DNA of 19,678 bases from JBBQWT01 sp038210375 (GTDB taxonomy: Bacteria; Acidobacteriota; Terriglobia; Terriglobales; Acidobacteriaceae): the NCBI GenBank assembly GCA_038210375.1, contig JBBQWT010000036.1, positions 1-19,678 of the forward strand, written 5' to 3'. Positions 7,651-15,001 of this stretch are shown piece by piece. The first letter of the stretch is position 1. Every line of letters starts with the position of its first letter. The position numbers were made by a program, and so were the translations under genes. Under the pieces are notes generated by a model. The model worked only from the letters and a program-made list of their open reading frames with translations, made no database searches and was not told the DNA's origin.

Positions 7651-9000
7651 TCACTTTGGCTCACTCGCAGTTCCATCTCCCGCCAGGGTCAGCGCCGCCA
7701 GCAGAATTCTCTTCAAAGCCACTTCGCGGTGGGTGGGATCAAACCACTCGCCTAACGTATGTGCGCCGCCCGCCTTTCCGCCGCCGCCAATACTAATGGC
7801 TTCAAGCCCTAATGCAATGGGAATATTCGCGTCGGTGGATGCGCGATGCATCTGGCTTCGGATTCCAAGTTGGGAATCCACCGCGCGAATCACCTGCAGG
7901 ATGCGGCTGCCGGGCGAGAGTTCCCCGGCTGGGCGTTCCCCGATGCATCGCACCTCATAGTGCACCGGAGAATAAGAGTTGCAAGATGCCAACCCGGCAA
8001 CGCGGCCCGCCCCGCCCTTGGCGCCGGTGGAAGGCTCTTCCACCGGCATGCTGCGATACGCCGGGTCGTTAAGGCTGAGAGTCAGATTGGATTCCATACG
8101 CTTGATCTCGGCTTCCGAAGTTGAGCGGATATCCAGCGTCACCGCAGCGCATTCCGGAATTGAATTTACCGAAGTGCCACCCTTGATAATGCCGAAATTA
8201 AATGATGTTTCCACTTTTTGTCTTTCACTCTTCAGGGGAGCGGCGACCTCCGAGTTTGATTCGCTGAACTTGCTGATGAATCGCGCCAGCAGGACGATCG
8301 CGTTCGGCGTCCCAAAATCCGACCACGAATGTCCCCCGGGCCCGTGCATGCTGATCTCATACCGCTTGCTGCCCAGCGCGTGGGCGACTACCGTCTGACT
8401 TCCGGCTCCATCTACGTTGATGGTGTACCCAATACGCAGGTCATCGGGGTTCCGGCGATCGAAGATGTGGCGCATTCCGCGCAGGTTACCTTCACCCTCT
8501 TCGCCGACCGTCAGGATGAAGAGGATATCGGCGCGATGCGCCCTTTTCGTGGCCTGCAGGGTGGCGGCGATGGCCAGCAACGCGGCCAGTCCAGCGCCGT
8601 TGTCCGCGATTCCCGGCGCCAGGATACGGCTCCCTTCTTCCCGCGGTGTGATCTGCGTGCCCGATGGAAATACAGTGTCAATGTGCGCGCTCAGCGCCAC
8701 CCGCTCGCTGCTGGGGTCGGCGCCCGGGTGGATGCCCAGCACGTTTCCCACGGCATCAACACGGACATCATGCAGGCCCAGCGCCGACAGGTGATTGCGC
8801 AGCCACTCCGCTCGCGCGCCTTCTTCGAAAGGGGCGGAGGGAACCTTCACTACCGCTATCTGTTGCTGCAGCCATTCACGCTCGTGGGATTGCAGCCATT
8901 TGAAGGCCGCGTGAGTGGAAGGCAGCGCGGCAATCTCCGCCACCTCGCGACGCGGAGAAATCGTGCTCTGAGTGAGGGCCTCAGGCATGAACCCTGCCAT
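7651..9000 (-). CDS. M20-family metallopeptidase (PepT/ArgE-like)
   Basis: This is a di-zinc peptidase or deacylase of family M20, the family of peptidase T, ArgE and carboxypeptidase G2. The 449 residues have no signal peptide, so a cytoplasmic role in peptide or acyl-amino-acid breakdown is likely. Expected metal and catalytic residues are in place: His106 and Asp108 (SAHIDTV), bridging Asp133 (IADNGAG), Glu167/Glu168 (VGEEGEG), Asp197 (NVDGAG) and terminal His414 (GAHTLGEWF). The dimerisation domain (about 208-320) holds the GPGGHSW motif. Two Met codons five residues apart are possible starts (9000 or 8988) and neither has a decisive ribosome-binding site. The gene sits between the isopropylmalate/homocitrate-synthase-like gene (63 bp upstream) and the amidohydrolase. 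The exact substrate is unknown. Confidence 0.9.
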   Translation of the reverse strand: MAGFMPEALTQSTISPRREVAEIAALPSTHAAFKWLQSHEREWLQQQIAVVKVPSAPFEEGARAEWLRNHLSALGLHDVRVDAVGNVLGIHPGADPSSERVALSAHIDTVFPSGTQITPREEGSRILAPGIADNGAGLAALLAIAATLQATKRAHRADILFILTVGEEGEGNLRGMRHIFDRRNPDDLRIGYTINVDGAGSQTVVAHALGSKRYEISMHGPGGHSWSDFGTPNAIVLLARFISKFSESNSEVAAPLKSERQKVETSFNFGIIKGGTSVNSIPECAAVTLDIRSTSEAEIKRMESNLTLSLNDPAYRSMPVEEPSTGAKGGAGRVAGLASCNSYSPVHYEVRCIGERPAGELSPGSRILQVIRAVDSQLGIRSQMHRASTDANIPIALGLEAISIGGGGKAGGAHTLGEWFDPTHREVALKRILLAALTLAGDGTASEPK

Positions 9001-9063
9001 GGAAGTCAGCTCTGCGCCTGAGGAGACACCAGGCTGCGCCCGCAGGAGCCCGCTCGCAGTGGG

Positions 9064-10293
9064 CTAGTCGCAGCAGGCGAGTATTTCCCCTTCGCTGAGA
9101 CAGTGGTCGGACGCCTTGGCGGCCTGAAATACGCGATCCACAACTCGGTCAGTGGCTGCGATGCCGTGACGCTCCAGCCAGAACTGTACGTTGGACTTGC
9201 CCGACATCGGGCCCACTTCGATGGTCTGCTCCAGGCCGAAATAATTGGCCGGAACCCCGGAGTACACGGTATTGGCCAGCTCGGTGTCACCCTTCTTGAA
9301 CGCTTTGATGACCGCCGCGGCATGTACGCCGGTGGCGGTGCGGAAGGCATCTTCACCCATCACCGGATAATTTCGCGGAATCGGAACCCCGGTGGCATTC
9401 GAGACCGCAACGCAATAATCCTTCAAACCGGTGAGGTCTTGCGACCCCCAGGGCTCGGCCCCCATCAACTTGAGGTTTACCAGCATCTGGTCCATCTGGG
9501 TGTTGCCTACGCGCTCGCCAATCCCCAGGGCGCAGGCATGCACGCAATCGGCGCCGGCTGCCAGGGCGGCGAGCGAATTCGCCACCGCCAGGCCGCGGTC
9601 GCTGTGACCATGCCAATCCACCCGGATTTTTTTGCCACTGGGCTTGACCACTTCATCCATGACGAAGCGGGTCAACGCCGAAACCCCCGCGGGCGTGGCG
9701 TGCCCGCAGGTATCGCACACCACGATGGCCCTGGCCCCGGCGGCTATGGCGGCGCGGTAGAGGCGAGCGACCGTCGCCGGATCGCAGCGCGAGGTGTCTT
9801 CGGTGACGTACATGACTTCCAATCCCAGTGAGCGCGCGTATTTCACCGCGTTTTCGGTGGTGGCCAGCAGAAAATCATCGGTCCAGTTTTCGGTGTAGCG
9901 GCGAATCGGGCTGGAGCCGATAAAAGTCGCAACTTCGATGGCCACACCGGTCTTCTGCGAAATTTCCGCCACCGGACGGATATCGCTTTCGAGGGTGCGC
10001 GCCGCGCAGTTGGGTTTGATCTTCATCCGCGAGCGGCTGATCTCTTCCGCCAGCCGAGTCACGTCTTCGCAGGCCCGCGCTCCCGCACCCGGCAACCCCA
10101 GGTCAACCGCGTCAATGCCCAGTGATTCCATCATGTGCAGAATTTCAATTTTTTGCTCGATGCCCGGGTCGCGGACCGATGGAGATTGCAAGCCGTCACG
10201 CAGAGTCTCGTCGTTCAGCAGCACCCGGCGGGGGGCCGGCGCCGCAGCCTCCGAGACCGTGTTCCAGTCGTAGATAAGGTTGGAGTGGCTCAC
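9064..10293 (-). CDS. DRE-TIM metallolyase (isopropylmalate/homocitrate synthase family)
   Basis: This pyruvate-carboxylase-like TIM-barrel enzyme belongs to the LeuA/homocitrate synthase/HMG-CoA lyase family, which makes or breaks C-C bonds next to a 2-oxo acid using acetyl-CoA. Key motifs are DETLRDGLQ (28-36, with metal ligand Asp33), DTCGHATP (194-201), the metal-binding DWHGHSDRG (His228, His230) and the GIGERVGNTQMDQ loop (257-269). A synthase-type region YSGVPANYFG...IEVGPMSGKSNV follows. At 409 residues it lacks room for the full regulatory domain of LeuA, so feedback control by leucine is unlikely. The protein ends in Cys-Cys-Asp. The start is GTG, 2 bp after the stop of the zinc-ribbon gene, with no obvious Shine-Dalgarno sequence, suggesting translational coupling. 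The specific acceptor acid cannot be told from sequence. Confidence 0.88.
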   Translation of the reverse strand: MSHSNLIYDWNTVSEAAAPAPRRVLLNDETLRDGLQSPSVRDPGIEQKIEILHMMESLGIDAVDLGLPGAGARACEDVTRLAEEISRSRMKIKPNCAARTLESDIRPVAEISQKTGVAIEVATFIGSSPIRRYTENWTDDFLLATTENAVKYARSLGLEVMYVTEDTSRCDPATVARLYRAAIAAGARAIVVCDTCGHATPAGVSALTRFVMDEVVKPSGKKIRVDWHGHSDRGLAVANSLAALAAGADCVHACALGIGERVGNTQMDQMLVNLKLMGAEPWGSQDLTGLKDYCVAVSNATGVPIPRNYPVMGEDAFRTATGVHAAAVIKAFKKGDTELANTVYSGVPANYFGLEQTIEVGPMSGKSNVQFWLERHGIAATDRVVDRVFQAAKASDHCLSEGEILACCD

Positions 10294-10295
10294 AG

Positions 10296-11213
10296 TTATT
10301 TTGCGGATGGATCGTCTGGCGGAAGGATTGCGCTGCCGCTCTCAGCAGCGGGCGTCACCTTGGCAACCTCACTGGCCGGTTCTGAGGGAGCCACAGCCTT
10401 CACCCCAGGATCGGTGGCGGGCACATCTACGCGCATTACTGCGTCGGTGGTCTTGACCGCGTCCACCGAGATGGCGCCCCCGCTTCCCACCTGGGGCGGT
10501 GCACCCGCCGTATCGCCGGCTGGGGGCGTCGCCACCGCGGTGGCCGCAACCGGGTCCGCCGACTTGGGATCTTTTAACGGAGCCTCTTTCACCAACTGAG
10601 CCGCAGCCGAAACCGGATTCTGTGCGGGGGCCGCTTTCGCCGGGATAGGCTCCGCGGGCGTAGCCGATTCCGCAGGAACGGTCTTAACCGCTGCTTCTCC
10701 CGCAACTTTCGCCGCCGCTCCGGCGGGTGCGGGAGTTGCAGCGCTAGTTTTCGCTTCAGTGGGCGCGGCAGCGGCTACTGCCGCCGGTGCTGCCGCAGCC
10801 GTGCCCGCAGCTTTAGCGGGAACCGCTTTGGCAACCGCTTCTTTCCCCGGAGCCGCCGCCGCATCGGCAGGCTTGGCGGCTGCATTCTTGGGAGGCAGCG
10901 TCAATCCGAAATCTGAAATGCTGCCATAGCCCGCCACGTTGCGTCCCCCCAGATCGTCGGGGTTAGGCAAATATAAGGTCTTGCAGTGCTCGCAGCGGTA
11001 AACTTCCACCCCGCGTCCCCACGTGGCCATCACATCTCCGCATGCCTGCTCCTTGACATCGCTGCCATACGACCAGCGCTTCAGATGTCCGCCGCAGATC
11101 TTGCCCTTGGCATTCAGCTCGTTGCACGCCCGCTGCATCGGCTGCTTGAATTTAACTTTGTGATGGGGAAGCTGGGCTGGCAGAACTTCGGGATTTTGAC
11201 TGGCGGTTGCCAA
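10296..11213 (-). CDS. Zinc-ribbon protein with long Ala/Pro-rich tail
   Basis: The function is not recognised. The first roughly 100 residues look like a compact metal-binding domain with five cysteines: Cys30, Cys40, Cys58, Cys74 and Cys77. The last pair forms YRCEHCKTLYLPNP, a zinc-ribbon knuckle. From about residue 107 to 305 the protein is a low-complexity Ala/Pro/Lys/Val-rich tail, probably unstructured. No membrane segment is seen. I place the start at the TTG (11211-11213) because a perfect GGAGG lies 8 nt upstream, giving 305 residues beginning MATASQNPEVLPAQ. A GTG at 11237 would add eight residues and lacks such a site. It ends 2 bp before the isopropylmalate/homocitrate-synthase-like gene, so the two are probably one transcription unit. 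It is divergent from truA. Confidence 0.75.
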   Translation of the reverse strand: MATASQNPEVLPAQLPHHKVKFKQPMQRACNELNAKGKICGGHLKRWSYGSDVKEQACGDVMATWGRGVEVYRCEHCKTLYLPNPDDLGGRNVAGYGSISDFGLTLPPKNAAAKPADAAAAPGKEAVAKAVPAKAAGTAAAAPAAVAAAAPTEAKTSAATPAPAGAAAKVAGEAAVKTVPAESATPAEPIPAKAAPAQNPVSAAAQLVKEAPLKDPKSADPVAATAVATPPAGDTAGAPPQVGSGGAISVDAVKTTDAVMRVDVPATDPGVKAVAPSEPASEVAKVTPAAESGSAILPPDDPSAK

Positions 11214-11221
11214 TTTCTTTT

Positions 11222-11226
11222 CCTCC
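11222..11226 (-). promoter_or_regulatory. Shine-Dalgarno site deciding a TTG start
   Basis: The minus strand reads GGAGG here, followed by eight bases and then TTG at 11213-11211. The ideal spacing supports the TTG over the longer in-frame GTG start of the zinc-ribbon gene. Confidence 0.65.
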
Positions 11227-11351
11227 ACGCGGCGCACAGGCGCCAGAACATTTTACTAAATGACGATGCCGCCGAACCTGATCACCCTTGCGCCGGAGAC
11301 CGCCGGCCTTCGACAGAAGCGTGCGCAGCCATCGTACTATTGAATGTGCCG

Positions 11352-12107
11352 ATGCCGCGAAACATCAAACTCACGCTCAGCTATGACGGCACAGATTTCC
11401 ACGGCTGGCAGGTGCAGCCCGGCCTGGTCTCCATCCAGGGCATGCTGGCCGCCGCCATCGCGCGCGTCACCGGGGAAACCGTTCTCCCCCAGGGTTCAGG
11501 CCGCACCGATGCCGGTGTACACGCCCTGGCTCAGGTCGCCAGCTTCCCACTCGAGAATCCACTGCCTGCCGACAACCTCGCCAGGGCGCTGAACCACATT
11601 CTGCCGTCCGCCATCCGCGTTCTCGACGCCGAAGACGCGGCGCCGGACTTCCACGCGCGCCACTCGGCCAAGTCCAAGATTTACCGGTACCGCATTCATC
11701 GCGGGGAAATCTGCTCGCCCTTCATAGCCCGCCAGCTTTATCACCACCCCTATCCATTGGATGAAGCAGCCATGATGGCGTCCGCCGCAGACGTAATCGG
11801 CGAGCACGATTTCACCTCTTTTGCCGCGGTCGATCCCGAGCGCGGCTCTGATCCCGCGGCAAGTTCCAACGTGCGAAAGATTTTCAGCAGCGCTTGGCGG
11901 CGAGAAGGCGATGAACTGGTATACACCGTTAGCGGTAACGGATTTCTGCACCACATGGTGCGCAATTTGGTGGGCACGTTCCTGTTGATCGGTAAAGGCG
12001 GACTGAGTTCTACCCACCTGGCCGAAGTCCTGCAGGCCCGAGATCGATCGCGGGCAGCAGCCACTTCCCCGGCCAGCGGGTTGGTTTTGGTGAGTGTCGA
12101 GTATTGA
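11352..12107 (+). CDS. truA: tRNA pseudouridine(38-40) synthase TruA
   Basis: TruA isomerises uridines 38-40 in the anticodon arm of many tRNAs to pseudouridine in the cytoplasm. The 251-residue product has the family's usual length. It opens with NIKLTLSYDGTDFHGWQ and carries the catalytic Asp53 in GSGRTDAGVHALAQVASF. Further family blocks are SAKSKIYRYRIHRG, GEHDFTSFAA, and the C-terminal SGNGFLHHMVRNLVGT, with its His-His-Met-Val-Arg-Asn core. The ATG at 11352 starts directly before the conserved N-terminus. A GTG at 11346 is an alternative, and no clear Shine-Dalgarno sequence is visible. The open frame continues far upstream but has no TruA homology there. It is the only complete plus-strand gene in the window. 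Confidence 0.95.
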   Translation: MPRNIKLTLSYDGTDFHGWQVQPGLVSIQGMLAAAIARVTGETVLPQGSGRTDAGVHALAQVASFPLENPLPADNLARALNHILPSAIRVLDAEDAAPDFHARHSAKSKIYRYRIHRGEICSPFIARQLYHHPYPLDEAAMMASAADVIGEHDFTSFAAVDPERGSDPAASSNVRKIFSSAWRREGDELVYTVSGNGFLHHMVRNLVGTFLLIGKGGLSSTHLAEVLQARDRSRAAATSPASGLVLVSVEY

Positions 12108-12251
12108 TTTGGATTAACGCCTTGGGATGCACGCAACCAGTGGCATGGAGTGAATTCTCACAGGTAAATCGTTTCCGACGACGGGGAGATCAGGTCACTC
12201 GATGAACTTTTCTCACCCGCGTCATTCTGACGACCCCCCGGCGTGGCAAAA

Positions 12252-12791
12252 TCAGTCGCCTTGCTGAAGCCAGTGAAATGATCCGCCTTTGAAAAAATAA
12301 ATTCCGCTTGCGCCTTCTCCTTTTTGCACATAAATGCAGTCCCAGCGGATTCCTTCAGGCTGGTCGACGAAAGATGACCGATCGAATTGGCTTGGTGAAG
12401 TTACCCGCCAAACGTCGAAATCCAGGTCTTCTTCCAGACCCGAGCCATAACGTACACGTCTGCCTGCCCCAAGAATAATAGGAGTGGTACGAGCATTCAG
12501 CCACACCGCAAACCCCAGTTTGCCATGCGACTTCGCCTTGATGAGGACCGCATAATCGGGCTTCCCGTCCCCGTCAAAATCGCCGCGCAGATAGAAAGGA
12601 TTAATTCGATCGCTGGGATCATACCTGCTGGCCATTGGCGGTGCGCCAAACAATTCTCGAAGTTTGGGAGGCATATCATCCCAGCGAAACGGGACTTCGT
12701 GGTTCGGAGCAGCGCGCATCGATCCCAACGATATGAGGATAAGTAAAATCGATTTGCGAAATAGTCTCACTTGCAAGGTGGTACCTCGCAT
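12252..12791 (-). CDS. Small secreted hypothetical protein with FG-GAP/VCBS-like calcium loop
   Basis: This 179-residue protein is not assigned to a named family. A basic start followed by a hydrophobic stretch (about 14-24) and MRAAPN looks like a signal peptide, so it is probably exported. Residues 70-79, GDFDGDGKPD, form an Asp-rich loop like the calcium-binding loops of FG-GAP/VCBS repeat proteins. It is followed by YAVLI, as usual for that repeat, but only one copy is present. The ATG at 12791 has AAGAGG immediately abutting it. A TTG at residue 6 has a better-spaced GAGG, so the true start is uncertain. The gene converges with truA and lies downstream of the formate dehydrogenase operon, with no sign of functional linkage. 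Base composition is lower in G+C than its neighbours. Confidence 0.65.
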   Translation of the reverse strand: MRGTTLQVRLFRKSILLILISLGSMRAAPNHEVPFRWDDMPPKLRELFGAPPMASRYDPSDRINPFYLRGDFDGDGKPDYAVLIKAKSHGKLGFAVWLNARTTPIILGAGRRVRYGSGLEEDLDFDVWRVTSPSQFDRSSFVDQPEGIRWDCIYVQKGEGASGIYFFKGGSFHWLQQGD

Positions 12792-13094
12792 CCTCTTGTA
12801 GGGGTACTGAAAGATTTAGCAACGATCCCAGCGATGTCGCATGAAAACGTCTTAGAAAAACCGAATAAGCCTGGCTTGGTAAGTACAGCTCACCCACCAC
12901 AATCACGTGGAACCTTTCGGCGGGATCAATTACAACTTCCTTGAGACCATCCAGCCGCTCTTCTGTCCACGCCGGTATTCAATCCGTTTGGTTTTTCGTC
13001 CAGCAAACCAAGAAACAGTTGTGAATCCCGCTTCTCCGGTTAGACAGTCAAATTTTGGTTTCGGTAAGCCTGATCGTCCTTCGGAAGCATGCTC
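12792..13094. other. About 300-bp gap with two open but unassigned minus-strand frames
   Basis: This stretch between the NrfD gene and the secreted hypothetical gene is A/T-richer than its surroundings. One minus-strand frame is open from a TGA at 12979-12981 down to 12676 (about 100 codons, including DPAERFHVIVVGELYLPSQ), overlapping the hypothetical gene. A second frame, continuous with the NrfD frame after its TAG, stays open for 54 codons to a TAA at 12930-12932 (including GFTTVSWFAGRKTKR). Neither has a good start signal or a recognised family. They could be remnants of a decayed gene or chance. Confidence 0.3.
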
Positions 13095-14204
13095 CTATCG
13101 GCGTGGCGCCGGGCGTTGATCCGGCAACCCCAGCGGAATCCGATTGTCCTGCGAAGACGCGTTCCCCGCAGCCACCCATCCGGCTCGGGTTAGCAGCGAC
13201 CCTGCCACACTACAAACAGCCGCCGCCCGGCGCAGGCGCCGCCCGGTCTTCCTGCCCGCAACCGAGGAGCCCGCCCGCAACAGGAACGCGATCGGCCCCG
13301 ACAAAATTCCGCCCATGCGCACCACCCAGCCGCTGCTGCCGCGTTTCAAAGGCTCATCCGCGGGATTGGCGCTGCGCTCGATGGCAGCGCCGATTGCACA
13401 TTCCACCAGCGCCGCCGATATGCCCAGCGCCAGCAATGGTTGGTTGTCGTCGTGGCCCATCAGTTCCAGCATGCCCACCGCCGATCCCAGGCCGGAAGCC
13501 GCAAAATGGATGGGCAGGATTTTTACATTCTGGTTCCACGCCGGGACCACCGTCGCTCCCACCAGCACCCCGGTATAGGTGGCCATCACCGTTCCGGTGG
13601 CCGCCGCCATCGACCCCGTCACCGCCGGCAGCGCCCGCCGCAGAAATCTGGGCAACAAATCCTGCCGCAGCTCGAACACCAGCGTGGCCACGCTGGATGG
13701 CGCGAAGAATGCCAGAGTCCACGCGCCCATCGACATCACGCTCTGCGGCTTGAACACTCGCAGCATGTTGTAAAAGCGAGAAGGCCGCCCCAGGTCTGCA
13801 ATCAAGAGCGGAGGAGACAACAACGCGCCGGCGGCGGCAATCTTGCGCGCATCGCGGACCAGTGATTTTTCCGCGCCTGCCCATCCGGCGACCGCCGCGA
13901 TGACCGCTGCCGCTCCCGCGGCGCCTCCCACAAAAAAATAAACCGGCACTTCCCAGGTCCATTGCGGATTCTTCAATACAGGAAGCCTGTAATAATCGAG
14001 CCTGGCGGCGTTCCCGATTTCTACCTGGGGAAACGGCGCTCCCGCCGGCCTGATTCCCGGCCCCGCGGCGACGCCGCTGCGCGCTGCTTCGTCGCGCAAC
14101 GCCAGCAAGCGTTCTTCGCTGGCGGCGTCGGGGAGGCGCGGTTTTTTTTCGTCGTCAGTTTTCATTGGCTGAGAGTTTCCATCCGTTGCGCCGCGGCAGC
14201 GCAT
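13095..14204 (-). CDS. NrfD/PsrC-type membrane subunit of formate dehydrogenase
   Basis: This polytopic inner-membrane protein of the NrfD/PsrC family has 369 residues. Such subunits anchor molybdopterin/Fe-S enzyme complexes and exchange electrons with quinones without binding haem. A hydrophilic N-terminal region of about 80 residues precedes roughly eight hydrophobic helices starting at WEVPVYFFVGGAAGAAAV. The family block LIADLGRPSRFYNMLRVFKP, followed by SMGAWTL, is clear. The start is ATG at 14204, 2 bp after the ferredoxin-subunit stop. An internal ATG at 14165 (MKTDDEKK) is an alternative. Its place as third gene after the catalytic and Fe-S subunits makes it the quinone-reactive membrane partner, in place of the cytochrome b (FdnI type) of the E. 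coli enzyme. Confidence 0.88.
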   Translation of the reverse strand: MRCRGATDGNSQPMKTDDEKKPRLPDAASEERLLALRDEAARSGVAAGPGIRPAGAPFPQVEIGNAARLDYYRLPVLKNPQWTWEVPVYFFVGGAAGAAAVIAAVAGWAGAEKSLVRDARKIAAAGALLSPPLLIADLGRPSRFYNMLRVFKPQSVMSMGAWTLAFFAPSSVATLVFELRQDLLPRFLRRALPAVTGSMAAATGTVMATYTGVLVGATVVPAWNQNVKILPIHFAASGLGSAVGMLELMGHDDNQPLLALGISAALVECAIGAAIERSANPADEPLKRGSSGWVVRMGGILSGPIAFLLRAGSSVAGRKTGRRLRRAAAVCSVAGSLLTRAGWVAAGNASSQDNRIPLGLPDQRPAPRR

Positions 14205-14206
14205 TC

Positions 14207-15001
14207 TTATTCACTGCGAGAGTTCCCGCCGGTGAAGAACGCGGCCATGGTTCCCAACACCAGCAGTCCCGCACCCAGCGCGGCCGACTTCCAGCCGGGC
14301 TTCAGATAAATGGTCGGGACCTCGGGATGGGGCGGCAGGTTATAAATTCGCGGATCGCCGCGCACCAGAAAAAACGCATGAATGCCGCCCACGCTGGAAT
14401 CAACCGGATCGTAGATGCGGGCGTCATCGATTCCGCGCGCCTCCAACTCCAGCAGCCGGATTTGCGCGCGGTCGCGCAGATCGTCGAGTTTGCCAAACTG
14501 GATCGATTCGGTGGGGCATGCCTTGGCGCACGCCGGCTCCATGCCCGCTTTCTGCCGGTCGTAGCAGAAGGTGCATTTGAATGCCCGGCCATCTTCGAGA
14601 TTTTTCTCCACCACTCCAAACGGGCAGCTCACCACGCAATAAGAACAGCCGTTGCACACGTCGGGCTGCACGAACACCCCGCCGAATTCGGTGCGGACGA
14701 TCGCCCCCGTGGGGCACGCTTCCAGGCATCCGGCGTTCTCGCAATGCTTGCAGACATCTGAGGAGAACTCCCACGCCGGGGGCTGCCCCGGAGCGCTGCC
14801 GCCAAATCCGCTGGTGAACTCGCCTTCCACAAACTGGACGTGCCGCCAGGTCGTGGCCCCCAGAGCGCGGGTGTTGTCGTATGACATGCCACTCCACGCA
14901 TAACCATCGCTCGGAATCTGGTTCCATTCTTTGCACGCAACTTCGCAGGCCTTGCAGCCGATGCAAAGCGTGGAATCGGTTAGAAATCCAGTGGTGGTCA
15001 C
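14207..15001 (-). CDS. Formate dehydrogenase Fe-S subunit (four [4Fe-4S] clusters)
   Basis: This is the electron-transfer subunit of the formate dehydrogenase complex. It has 264 residues with sixteen cysteines in four cluster-type groups: 13/16/19/23, 84/87/92/96, 116/119/122/126 and 143/146/158/162. This is the FdnH/FdoH-like arrangement that carries electrons from the molybdopterin subunit towards the membrane. A C-terminal hydrophobic segment (about 240-257) probably anchors it, as in FdnH. The start codon is GTG and overlaps the stop of the catalytic gene by four bases (GTGA), so translation is coupled. No twin-arginine signal is present, so the complex probably faces the cytoplasm. Confidence 0.93.
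   Translation of the reverse strand: MTTTGFLTDSTLCIGCKACEVACKEWNQIPSDGYAWSGMSYDNTRALGATTWRHVQFVEGEFTSGFGGSAPGQPPAWEFSSDVCKHCENAGCLEACPTGAIVRTEFGGVFVQPDVCNGCSYCVVSCPFGVVEKNLEDGRAFKCTFCYDRQKAGMEPACAKACPTESIQFGKLDDLRDRAQIRLLELEARGIDDARIYDPVDSSVGGIHAFFLVRGDPRIYNLPPHPEVPTIYLKPGWKSAALGAGLLVLGTMAAFFTGGNSRSE

Noticed and set aside
12108..12251. A terminator between the convergent truA and secreted hypothetical genes
   Set aside because: Only very short inverted repeats and no T-run were found.
12933..13097. Stop-codon readthrough extending the NrfD protein by 54 codons past its TAG
   Set aside because: The protein ends at about the usual NrfD length, TAG is not a selenocysteine codon, and there is no sign of pyrrolysine genes or a recoding structure. 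A 54-codon open stretch is not significant.
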